A DNA stretch of 21,898 nt, taken from positions 1 to 21,898 of IMG/VR virus record IMGVR_UViG_3300037963_001753. The stretch is one strand, 5' to 3'. Under the pieces are notes generated by a model. It worked only from the letters and a program-made list of their open reading frames with translations. It made no database searches and had not been told where the DNA came from. Below are positions 8,449-15,224 of the stretch, one piece after another. Numbering within the stretch: position 1 is the stretch's first letter; each line of letters starts with the position of its first letter. This DNA comes from a virus. A program made the translations under genes and the position numbers.

Positions 8449-8463
8449 TAATTAGTTTGTCTA
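8436..8463 (-). promoter_or_regulatory. Putative leftward sigma70-type promoter of the terminase gene
   Basis: On the minus strand TAGACA (8463-8458; five of six) is followed after 16 bp by TATTTT (8441-8436; four of six). The -10 box abuts the -10 box of the rightward promoter, so the two cannot be occupied at once. The expected start is near 8429, about 13 bases before the terminase ATG. Confidence 0.4.
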
Positions 8464-9035
8464 AGTATTCTAAAAAGCAAGAACTCTTGAAAAGGGCTAT
8501 AGCTCTTTATAATCAGGACTATCAATTAACTACAATAAGTAGAGAGTTAGGTATTCACTACGACACTTTAAGGAGGTGGTTAAGAGCTGAAGGGTATAAA
8601 CCAAAGAAGAATCCTCATGGAGCAAACCCTAAGAAAAATAAGAAAAAGCCTGTAGAACCAGAGGAAAAAGAAGTTTCACCATTAGAAGAAGAGTCTTTAA
8701 AAGAAGATGCTGCATTGCAGAAAGCAGAAGAAGTTAATTTAAAGTACGAAGAAACTTATGAAGCTGCAAAGCAGTCACTAAACCCTGGGGCAGCTATCAA
8801 CGAAGCAGCCGCTCAAATCATAGATCAAAAGCTATTTAAGTTTTTGAAAAATAAAGAGATCACAAATTTTAAAGAAGCTGATATTGCTAATCGCATGCGA
8901 AGAGATATGCGTGGTGGCACTAATGCTACAGGCAGTGTTCAGATTGATGTATCAATTCTAAATAAAACGAAAACAATAGAAGCAGACGCTAAAATTATTG
9001 ACGCTGAAACTATAGAGAAACCAAATGATGAGTGA
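8457..9035 (+). CDS. Probable terminase small subunit (HTH DNA-binding protein)
   Basis: Residues about 22-45 form a helix-turn-helix (LTTISRELGIHYDTLRRWLRAEG) of the type used by small terminases and resolvase-like recognisers. A Lys/Glu-rich linker and a helical C-terminal part follow (INEAAAQIIDQKLFKFLKNK...), then an acidic tail. At 192 aa it is in the usual size range for small terminases, which bind the packaging site and recruit the large subunit. It lies back to back with the large subunit gene, which supports the call, although it opens the replication operon instead of the late one. The start is TTG at 8457; later starts would cut into the HTH. A transcription regulator is the main alternative. 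Confidence 0.55.
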   Translation: MSKYSKKQELLKRAIALYNQDYQLTTISRELGIHYDTLRRWLRAEGYKPKKNPHGANPKKNKKKPVEPEEKEVSPLEEESLKEDAALQKAEEVNLKYEETYEAAKQSLNPGAAINEAAAQIIDQKLFKFLKNKEITNFKEADIANRMRRDMRGGTNATGSVQIDVSILNKTKTIEADAKIIDAETIEKPNDE

Positions 9036-9300
9036 TAAGATTAAAACTTATGAAGAACCTGATCAGGTCTTAATGTTATTTGCAGGTTTAGAAGATGCTT
9101 TTATAGGTCAGGCAGAAATGTGTGGGAAACCACCAGTCGCCTGTTACTCAAAAGCTATTACGGTTGAAGTGCTTCAGAAGAAATATGACATTTCTAAAAA
9201 AGAAGCGCAGAAAAAACTTGAGTATGAATATCTACAAACTTCGTTTGGAGATGCAACACCAGTCTTTTTAGATGATGAACTTGCGAAACCTATTCATTGA
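9025..9300 (+). CDS. Small conserved-type phage protein of unknown function, 91 aa
   Basis: This is a soluble acidic protein with no signal peptide or membrane segment. The pattern of an aromatic or acidic start, a segment FAGLEDAFIGQAEMCGKPP, then VACYS, then a C-terminal FGDATPVFL recalls a hypothetical protein I have seen in many phages, but I cannot name its function. The start overlaps the end of the previous gene by 11 bases (ATGATGAGTGA), which implies translational coupling. Two consecutive ATG codons are possible starts. Confidence 0.75.
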   Translation: MMSDKIKTYEEPDQVLMLFAGLEDAFIGQAEMCGKPPVACYSKAITVEVLQKKYDISKKEAQKKLEYEYLQTSFGDATPVFLDDELAKPIH

Positions 9301-9523
9301 TAGGGTTTTAATAAAAGATCCCGTAGTTCTCATAAGGGAGGACATGCCTCGTAATGATTTCAGGTACATATCAGTTATTAAAAGAGGTGATTTTTATATT
9401 GTCAAACCATGCAAGGCAAAAGAAGTTTTTTACATTCAGTTACTTACTAAAGATATCGATAGATTTGTTCCTGCCGAGGGAGAGGGTATTATAGTGACTC
9501 GAAGTTCTATTGAGTTTTTATGA
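9272..9523 (+). CDS. Hypothetical phage protein, 83 aa
   Basis: I do not recognise this protein. It is basic in its N-terminal half and appears beta-rich (VVLIRED, FYIVKPCK, GIIVTRSSIEFL), like a small fold made of strands. It overlaps the preceding gene by 29 bases and the following RuvC-like gene by four (ATGA), so it sits in a tightly coupled run. The start could be either of two adjacent ATGs, or a later codon, since the first residues fall inside the upstream gene. Confidence 0.6.
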   Translation: MMNLRNLFIDRVLIKDPVVLIREDMPRNDFRYISVIKRGDFYIVKPCKAKEVFYIQLLTKDIDRFVPAEGEGIIVTRSSIEFL

Positions 9524-10005
9524 TAATTGGAATCGATAATGGCCTTGATGGTGGGTTAGCTGCTATTTCTAAAACAACAGGTGCATTAATAAACAAAACA
9601 GTAATGCCAACTCTCAAGCGTGGAAGCAAGAGAGAAGTAGATGCTTATAAATTATACCAATGGATATTAGGTTTAGATGAAATGCCGAGCAATTTTGTAA
9701 TTGCAATAGAAGAACCCTTACACCACGCTAAGTCTTCTCAAGCCGTAAGATCAATGGCAATGTCTTTTGGTAAAATAAAAGGATTGTGCGAAATAAAAGA
9801 CTGGCAACATTGTTGTGTTTCAGTCCACAAGTGGCAAAAGAAAATGCTGGGCCATGTTCCAAAAGGCATGACCAAAGAGGCAGCAGCTTGGAAAGCTGAG
9901 TGTCTTGCTCCCGATGAATGTTGGCAAAAAAGTAAAAGAGCAACCAAAGCGCATGACGGAATGATAGATGCTTTTTTAATCGCTAGATACATTAGAGGAA
10001 AATAG
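9520..10005 (+). CDS. RuvC-like Holliday junction resolvase
   Basis: A 161-aa RNase H-fold nuclease expected to resolve four-way junctions and branched DNA before packaging. Visible motifs are D6 in MIIGIDNGLDGG (first strand), E64/E65 in VIAIEEPLHH, and the C-terminal pair D146/D150 in HDGMIDAFLIARY, which together make the four-acid RuvC metal site. The start ATG overlaps the previous stop (ATGA). The gene stands before the helicase/exonuclease pair, as in phage recombination modules. A promoter-like sequence lies just after its stop. Confidence 0.88.
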   Translation: MIIGIDNGLDGGLAAISKTTGALINKTVMPTLKRGSKREVDAYKLYQWILGLDEMPSNFVIAIEEPLHHAKSSQAVRSMAMSFGKIKGLCEIKDWQHCCVSVHKWQKKMLGHVPKGMTKEAAAWKAECLAPDECWQKSKRATKAHDGMIDAFLIARYIRGK

Positions 10006-10008
10006 TCT

Positions 10009-10037
10009 TTGACAAGAACTTGAACAGTTGCTATTAA
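10009..10037 (+). promoter_or_regulatory. Putative internal sigma70-type promoter before the SNF2-type helicase gene
   Basis: TTGACA (10009-10014) is a perfect -35 box; after a 17-bp spacer comes TATTAA (10032-10037; four of six). The expected start is near 10043-10044, some five bases before the ATG at 10049. Confidence 0.55.
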
Positions 10038-10042
10038 CTGTT
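10023..10042. promoter_or_regulatory. 7-bp inverted repeat over the -10 box, possible operator
   Basis: AACAGTT (10023-10029) and AACTGTT (10036-10042) are perfect reverse complements with six bases between. The dyad overlaps the -10 box, a placement typical for a repressor site. I see no repressor gene in the window. Confidence 0.45.
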
Positions 10043-10048
10043 TAAAAA

Positions 10049-11359
10049 ATGAAAAGGTTGTTCTCTAAGCAGGAAGAGGCTTGGTCTTTCTTCGTGTCCA
10101 AGTTGTCTAAAGGCATCAATACTATTGATACATCAAGTGTTGGTACTGGAAAAACAGTAGTCGCAGCAGCTATTGCAAAAGAATTAGATTGTCCTATAGC
10201 GGTCATTTGCCCTAAAGCAGTCATCCCATCATGGACTAGGGAGCTTAAAGACATGGGAGTAGATGACTCTAAAATCTTATTTGTTTACAACTTTGAGCTT
10301 ATACGTCGTGGCAAAAAACCATTTCTTATGAAGCGAGGAAAAAAGATAATGCAGTGGGGTTTGCCAAAAAACACTTTAGTTCTTGTAGATGAAATACATA
10401 AATGCAAAGGGCCGTATACTCAAAACTGCCAGTTAGTCATATCATTAGTACAACAAGGGTATCGAGTACATGGAATGAGTGCAACCGCTTGTGAAGACCC
10501 TACTGAGATGAGATCAATAGGATTTATGTTGGGGTTACATTCTTTAAATAAAAACGAAAGGGGTAAAAAATCTTGGTATAGTTGGATGAAATCAAACGGT
10601 TGTTATCAAGACCAATGGAACCAATGGAGACTTGCAAAGAGAGCGTCGCTAGAAAACGTCAAGAAATCTATATATGGAGTTACTGGTACAAAATTAACAG
10701 TACAAGACTTTCCTGACAGTTTTCGAGATAATAGAGTTTTTATTGAACCAATAAAATTTAAAGATAGTTCTAAGATAATTAAAGTTTATGAAGAACTTGG
10801 GATTACTCCAACCATTATAGAAGACTACATCGAGAATGGCACAGTTACTGAAAGTGAGTTTGTGTTAGTCAATTTGTTAAGAGCTAGACAATTAGCTGAG
10901 TCACTTAAAGTTCCTGATATGGCTGACATAGCACAAGACTTAGTTGATCAAGGAAACTCTGTAGTTTTGTTTGTAAACTTTAAAGATACAATAGAAGCCC
11001 TTTGTGAAAAGTTAGGGCATTCTGTTTGTAAAAGAATTGAAGGAGGTCAATCAGCTAATGAAAGGCAAAATATAGTTGATTCTTTTCAATCTGACGATAT
11101 AAACTTACTCGCAGTAAATATCTCAGCAGGTGGGACGGGCTTATCATTACATGATGTTAATGGAAAAAGACACCGTATTTCTTTGATAAGTCCGTCCTTC
11201 AATGCTAAAGATCACCTGCAAACACTTGGAAGAATCCATCGCAATGGGGCGAAGTCAGATGCCATACAAAAAATTTTGGTAGCAGCAGATTCAATCGAGG
11301 AGGCGGTAATGAAATCAATAAATAAGAAACTAAAAAATTTAGAGGCGTTACATGGATAG
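10049..11359 (+). CDS. Superfamily 2 DNA helicase/translocase, SNF2-like
   Basis: This is an ATP-driven DNA motor, probably acting in replication or recombination with the adjacent exonuclease. N-terminal RecA-like domain: Walker A VGTGKT (residues 31-36), Walker B LVDEIH with D114-H117, motif III MSATA near residue 150. C-terminal domain: motif IV-like VVLFVNF, motif V AVNISAGGTGLSLHD, motif VI QTLGRIHRNG with the arginine finger. The 436-aa length is compact for the family, with no extra DNA-binding or nuclease domain. Its end overlaps the start of the exonuclease gene by eight bases. The ATG is probably used from a near-leaderless transcript. Confidence 0.92.
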   Translation: MKRLFSKQEEAWSFFVSKLSKGINTIDTSSVGTGKTVVAAAIAKELDCPIAVICPKAVIPSWTRELKDMGVDDSKILFVYNFELIRRGKKPFLMKRGKKIMQWGLPKNTLVLVDEIHKCKGPYTQNCQLVISLVQQGYRVHGMSATACEDPTEMRSIGFMLGLHSLNKNERGKKSWYSWMKSNGCYQDQWNQWRLAKRASLENVKKSIYGVTGTKLTVQDFPDSFRDNRVFIEPIKFKDSSKIIKVYEELGITPTIIEDYIENGTVTESEFVLVNLLRARQLAESLKVPDMADIAQDLVDQGNSVVLFVNFKDTIEALCEKLGHSVCKRIEGGQSANERQNIVDSFQSDDINLLAVNISAGGTGLSLHDVNGKRHRISLISPSFNAKDHLQTLGRIHRNGAKSDAIQKILVAADSIEEAVMKSINKKLKNLEALHG

Positions 11360-12467
11360 TCCAGATCATTCAAGCAGAGGACACGCAGAGTTCTCACCAT
11401 CGAGTTTAAAATATGTAGCAGCGTGTCCAGGATTTAAAGGGCGTAGTGGGACGAACGCAGCCGCTGAAATGGGTACACGTATACATGAAGCATTAGAAAT
11501 TAGAGATCCTTCTGCGCTCTACAACGAGAATGAAGTTGAGATATATGAGCAGACTTGTGCAATGGAGGATAAATTTTTAGAGGACAACATAAAGGGAAAA
11601 GACAAAGAGGAGTTTAATGAGATTGTTGTTGATGTTGATCTAGATGGTACATCAACATTTGGTACGTGCGATAGGTTTACTGTCTTTGGAAAGACGGCAA
11701 TAATGGGAGATTATAAAACGGGGGTAAGTGTCATCGATGAACCCACCAAAAACTGGCAAGCAAAAACGTATGCGATTGGGGCTTTCCAAAGGTTTACCGA
11801 AGTGAACAAAATTATATTTGTGTTCTACATACCAGTAAGAAACGAAGTTTTACATGGAGAGTTTAAAAGAAAAGACCTACCTAAAATTATTAAAGAAGTA
11901 TCTGACGTTATTAAAGAAGGGGAAAAAGTAAGACCTCGATGGAATACAGGCACTCCACATATAGATGATCTTGCCCCAAATATAAATTGTCGCTTTTGTG
12001 AGTTTGAAGATAAGTGTCCTGCGTTGGGTGCTGTTGCGTACAGTATCGCCAACAAACTATCAGATGATTCTTTACCCGATATTGATATAGATAATCTTGA
12101 TGATCCTAATACATTAGAGCAACTTTGGGGGATATCTAAGATTCTTGCAAACTGGGCGGCTAGAATAAAAGCGAAAGCCGTAGAAGCGGCTAAAGAAGGC
12201 GTTGAATTTCCTAGCTTAAAGTTGAAAAGTATGGGTGCGGCACGTAAATGCGTAGATAATAATAAGCTCTTAGAAGTAATAAAAGAATTTGACATAGATG
12301 AGGAAGTCATATTAGATCTTGCAAGCTTCCCACTTAAAAAGATAGCCCAGGCAGTAGGGCGTACTGCTCCTGACGGAGATAAAAGAAACAAAGAAGAACA
12401 ATTTATGGAAGCTGTACAAGCAGCTGATATAATAGAAACGTCAGACACAAGATATACTTTGAGCTGA
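11352..12467 (+). CDS. Cas4/RecB-like PD-(D/E)XK exonuclease with Fe-S cysteines (DUF2800-like)
   Basis: A 371-aa nuclease that probably resects DNA ends for recombination. The N-terminus has FSPSSLKYVAACPGF with C25, then GTRIHEALE with H45. The nuclease core shows D106 (FGTCDRF) and the D120-x-K122 motif in MGDYKTG. C213, C216 and C222 (NCRFCEFEDKC) together with C25 give the one-plus-three cysteine pattern of the 4Fe-4S staple in AddB/Cas4-type nucleases. It follows the SNF2-type helicase with an eight-base overlap, a pairing that suggests joint work on DNA ends. AGAGG nine bases before the ATG is one of the few plausible ribosome-binding sites here. It is not a CRISPR protein: no array or cas genes are present. 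Confidence 0.88.
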   Translation: MDSPDHSSRGHAEFSPSSLKYVAACPGFKGRSGTNAAAEMGTRIHEALEIRDPSALYNENEVEIYEQTCAMEDKFLEDNIKGKDKEEFNEIVVDVDLDGTSTFGTCDRFTVFGKTAIMGDYKTGVSVIDEPTKNWQAKTYAIGAFQRFTEVNKIIFVFYIPVRNEVLHGEFKRKDLPKIIKEVSDVIKEGEKVRPRWNTGTPHIDDLAPNINCRFCEFEDKCPALGAVAYSIANKLSDDSLPDIDIDNLDDPNTLEQLWGISKILANWAARIKAKAVEAAKEGVEFPSLKLKSMGAARKCVDNNKLLEVIKEFDIDEEVILDLASFPLKKIAQAVGRTAPDGDKRNKEEQFMEAVQAADIIETSDTRYTLS

Positions 12468-12471
12468 CATA

Positions 12472-12496
12472 ATTAGAACAATAGAACATTAGAACA
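12472..12496. repeat. Three tandem ATTAGAACA-like repeats before the 223-aa gene
   Basis: ATTAGAACA (12472-12480), ATAGAACA (12481-12488) and ATTAGAACA (12488-12496) fill almost the whole 30-base gap and end one base before the GTG start. They could be a protein-binding site on DNA or mRNA. Confidence 0.6.
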
Positions 12497-12497
12497 A

Positions 12498-13169
12498 GTG
12501 AGCAAAACTAAAACAAAAGTAAAAGAAGAAATAGTAGAAGTTAATCAAGAACTTAGTACACCAGCCCCTGAATTTGTATTTGATCTTACAAAGATGGATA
12601 TACCTTATTATTCCATCAAATGTAGTCAGTCAAAATATGAAGCAGGAGAAGATGGTGACGTGGTACATGATAAAACTTACGTCGTGGCAAAAGCTGAAAC
12701 TCCAACTGACATAAGCTTTTTAAAGTTTAGACAAGGTTGGCGAGAGAAAGCTCCATTTGGAGAAGAAAGAGAAACGGTATGGACTCAAGACGAGGCTGAA
12801 GAGCTTGCGGCTAGATCTCCATATTGCAGAAACGACAAGGTCAGTGAACTTGAAGAGTTTGCTTTATTGTGGTTTGCGATTGAAATGCCTGACGATGGTG
12901 ATTTTCAAGCGTTCCCTCATCCAATAGGTGATTCAATGTATTGTCTAGGAGTTATGGATGTAAAAAACTTAGGTTTTAAAAATACATACAAACGTCTATA
13001 TACACACTGGGGTCTTAATCAAGGGGCAAACCTTGGTGCAAAAAAGTGGTCTTTGATCACAAGACATCATAGCGGTACAAAATCTGATTATTGGAGTCCA
13101 GAGATACACATCTCAAAAGGTGAGTCTTCTAAAGAGATTCAAGAACTAGCGATGAAATTTAATTCATAG
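12498..13169 (+). CDS. Unknown replication-module protein, 223 aa (possible ssDNA-binding protein)
   Basis: I see no named domain. The protein begins with a charged stretch, then a body rich in aromatic and beta-prone residues (IPYYSIK, FLKFRQGWREKAPFG, LLWFAIEM, KRLYTHWGLNQGAN, DYWSPEIHIS) and ends in a short charged helix. Phage ssDNA-binding proteins usually sit between recombination exonuclease and polymerase and are of this size, so I infer that role from position; they more often end in a strongly acidic tail, which is only weakly present here. The start is GTG at 12498. The leader consists of three short direct repeats. A structural prediction for an OB fold would decide. Confidence 0.4.
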   Translation: MSKTKTKVKEEIVEVNQELSTPAPEFVFDLTKMDIPYYSIKCSQSKYEAGEDGDVVHDKTYVVAKAETPTDISFLKFRQGWREKAPFGEERETVWTQDEAEELAARSPYCRNDKVSELEEFALLWFAIEMPDDGDFQAFPHPIGDSMYCLGVMDVKNLGFKNTYKRLYTHWGLNQGANLGAKKWSLITRHHSGTKSDYWSPEIHISKGESSKEIQELAMKFNS

Positions 13170-13173
13170 AGCT

Positions 13174-13353
13174 ATGGATCAAGAAACAATAGAAGCTGTA
13201 ATTGCAGCATGCCAAAAAGAAAAAGAGATTGCTGATAGACTAATTGAGCAAGGTAAAGATGAACTAAAGGCTATGGAGCAGACTCTTCAACGAGTAACTC
13301 TTATGTCTCAACTATACCAACGTGAGTTAGATCGACTGCAATCAGATAAGTAA
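13174..13353 (+). CDS. Small coiled-coil protein, 59 aa
   Basis: The protein begins MDQETIEAVIAACQKEKEI and is one continuous charged helix with heptad-like hydrophobic spacing, ending RELDRLQSDK. There is no signal peptide or membrane segment. It starts four bases after the stop of the 223-aa gene, with AGAG just upstream of the ATG, and fills the space before the hairpin in front of the polymerase gene. Frame and composition suit a real gene; the function is unknown. Confidence 0.6.
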   Translation: MDQETIEAVIAACQKEKEIADRLIEQGKDELKAMEQTLQRVTLMSQLYQRELDRLQSDK

Positions 13354-13382
13354 CTTTGTTAGGTTAGTCCCTAACTGCTGAC

Positions 13383-13434
13383 GCTTTAGCGGCACTAAGT
13401 TTTTTTTACCTTTCTTTCTTAGTGCCGTTAAAGC
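13383..13434. repeat. 17-bp inverted repeat (one G-U pair) in front of the polymerase gene
   Basis: Left arm 13383-13399 (GCTTTAGCGGCACTAAG) pairs with 13418-13434, with a single G-T position that would be a G-U pair in RNA. The 18-nt loop begins with eight T residues. The T-run is inside the loop, not after the stem, so it is not a standard intrinsic terminator. Two smaller stems (GTTAGG/CCTAAC at 13359-13376 and CGCT/AGCG at 13382-13391) lie alongside and would compete for folding. A transcription or translation control element for the polymerase is possible. Confidence 0.75.
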
Positions 13435-13445
13435 ACCTCACGGCT

Positions 13446-15224
13446 ATGTCTAAAAATACAAATCATAAAAATACTTTTGCGGTCGACTTTGAAACCTATT
13501 ACGACAAAGACTGCTCTATAACAACCCTGGGGACTCTAGGGTATTTCTCTCATCCTGATTTTGATGCATACATGGTATCAGTTGTGGGAGACGAAGGTAC
13601 TTATTGGGTCGGGCATCCAAAAGAGTTTAACTGGTCATGTCTTAAAGGGCAGATTGTGCTTTCACACAACGCTTCTTTTGATGAGACATTATATTTATAT
13701 GGGGTTAGTAAAGGGTGGTGGGACGAAGTACATCCTTACAAATGGTATTGCACGGCTGATTTAGCCGCTTTCTGTGGGCTTCCCAGATCCTTAAAAGGAG
13801 CTTCTGTAGAACTCCTGGACATTGAGGTTTCTAAAGAAACTAGAAACAATATGATGGGTAAGCGTTGGGAGAACATGGAGCCTGACTTTAGGAAAGAAGT
13901 AGAAGAGTATGCTCTAAAAGACTCTGACCTTTGTTTGGAATTATGGATGAAACTTAAATCCAGGTGGCCAGAATCAGAAAGAATGATTTCTGAAGTGAAT
14001 AGAAAGTGCGTTCAAAAAGGTATTCCGATTGATGTTGATTTACTTAAAGAGCAAAAAGAAAAGGTTGCTCAGTATTTATTTGAAGCTGAGAACTCAATAC
14101 CGTGGATTGAGGAGTTCAGACCGTTATCTAGAAAAGCTTTTAATGACGAGTGTCGTAAATGTGGACTAGAACCACCTGCGAGTTTAGCCCTATCGAATGA
14201 AGAGGCTAATGAGTGGATTGCTAAACATGGAGAAGAATATCCTTGGATAAAAGCAGTGCGAGATTACAGAAGAATAAATGCTCTAAAAAGAAAGCTTGAG
14301 AGCTTTGATGTAGCGACTATGTCAGACGGTCGTTTTTATGGTGGTATCATGTACATGGGCGCACATACTGGTAGATTCAGCGGCAGTGGTGGTAATTTAA
14401 ATTTACAGAATCTCCCAAGAGGAGAAATGTTTGGGTCTAATCTAAGGCATCTTATCAGCCCAAAAGATGGAAAGAAACTTATTGTAGCTGATTTGTCTCA
14501 GATAGAAGTTAGAACTTTATGTTGGTTAGCTGATGACCATGCTACTCTCAAAGAGATAGAGAACTCTGATGATATATACGAAGCTTTTGCTATTAGATTT
14601 AATAAATGGGATTCTTCTAAAGGTGTTTTAAAAGACGAAGATCCTAAAACAAGACACATGGTCAAAGCTATGGTTCTTGGTTGCGGCTATGGAGCGTCTG
14701 CTAATAAATTCTCTATAATATCTGGCATGCCTCTAGATGAGGCACAAAATGCCGTTTCTCTTTACAGGAATAAATTGCAAAAAGTTGTAAAGCTTTGGAA
14801 TGATTTACAAAGAAAGATGCACGTCGCATACAGCCAAGACATTGATTTTGTTTTAGACCTACCATCAGGCAGGTCTTTAAACTATAAAAAGATAAGTACA
14901 GCAATTCAGTCAGGAAGAAGAAGTTATATCTCTATGCTTACAAAAGGATCTAAAAAGATACCTGTAAGACTATGGGGTGGTTTGTTGGCTGAGAATATGT
15001 CGCAAGCACTTGCTAGAGATATTTTTTCAGACATGCTTGTTAGAATAGTTGGACTAGGTGCAGATGTTATATTTCATGTGCATGACGAAGTTGTCATTGA
15101 AGTCGATGAAGACAAAGCAGAGGCAACACTAGAAAAGGTAATATCAACGATGTCAGAACCGCCTTCCTGGATCGATATCCCACTTGATGCTGAAGGCAAA
15201 ATTATAGAAAGGTACGAAAAATGA
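13446..15224 (+). CDS. DNA polymerase, family A, with 3'-5' exonuclease
   Basis: This is the replicative polymerase. With the ATG at 13446 it has 592 aa, shorter than the roughly 700 of T7 gp5. Exonuclease: D14/E16 in FAVDFET (Exo I), HNASFDE with D79 (Exo II), Y155/D159 in YALKD (Exo III). Polymerase: TGRFSGSGGNLNLQNLPR, motif A VADLSQIE with D349, motif B RHMVKAMVLGCGYG with K407 and Y415, motif C HVHDEV with D547. The residue at the position of E. coli Pol I F762 is leucine (L411). A GTG at 13422 in the same frame would add eight residues, but it lies in the right arm of the hairpin, so I reject it. The stop overlaps the primase-helicase start (ATGA). Confidence 0.95.
   Translation: MSKNTNHKNTFAVDFETYYDKDCSITTLGTLGYFSHPDFDAYMVSVVGDEGTYWVGHPKEFNWSCLKGQIVLSHNASFDETLYLYGVSKGWWDEVHPYKWYCTADLAAFCGLPRSLKGASVELLDIEVSKETRNNMMGKRWENMEPDFRKEVEEYALKDSDLCLELWMKLKSRWPESERMISEVNRKCVQKGIPIDVDLLKEQKEKVAQYLFEAENSIPWIEEFRPLSRKAFNDECRKCGLEPPASLALSNEEANEWIAKHGEEYPWIKAVRDYRRINALKRKLESFDVATMSDGRFYGGIMYMGAHTGRFSGSGGNLNLQNLPRGEMFGSNLRHLISPKDGKKLIVADLSQIEVRTLCWLADDHATLKEIENSDDIYEAFAIRFNKWDSSKGVLKDEDPKTRHMVKAMVLGCGYGASANKFSIISGMPLDEAQNAVSLYRNKLQKVVKLWNDLQRKMHVAYSQDIDFVLDLPSGRSLNYKKISTAIQSGRRSYISMLTKGSKKIPVRLWGGLLAENMSQALARDIFSDMLVRIVGLGADVIFHVHDEVVIEVDEDKAEATLEKVISTMSEPPSWIDIPLDAEGKIIERYEK

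Noticed and set aside
11825-12448. A 207-codon open frame on the minus strand opposite the exonuclease gene
   Set aside because: It lies entirely antisense to a gene with complete nuclease and Fe-S motifs, and its Ser-rich composition is typical of a reverse-frame shadow.
11352-12467. Cas4-like protein as part of a CRISPR system
   Set aside because: There are no repeat-spacer arrays and no other cas genes; the same fold is common in phage recombination modules.
13383-13434. Inverted repeat as a standard intrinsic terminator
   Set aside because: The T-run is in the loop and no T-run follows the complete stem on either strand.
13422-13445. GTG at 13422 as the start of the DNA polymerase
   Set aside because: It lies inside the right arm of the 17-bp hairpin; the ATG at 13446 directly precedes the exonuclease domain and needs no extra residues.
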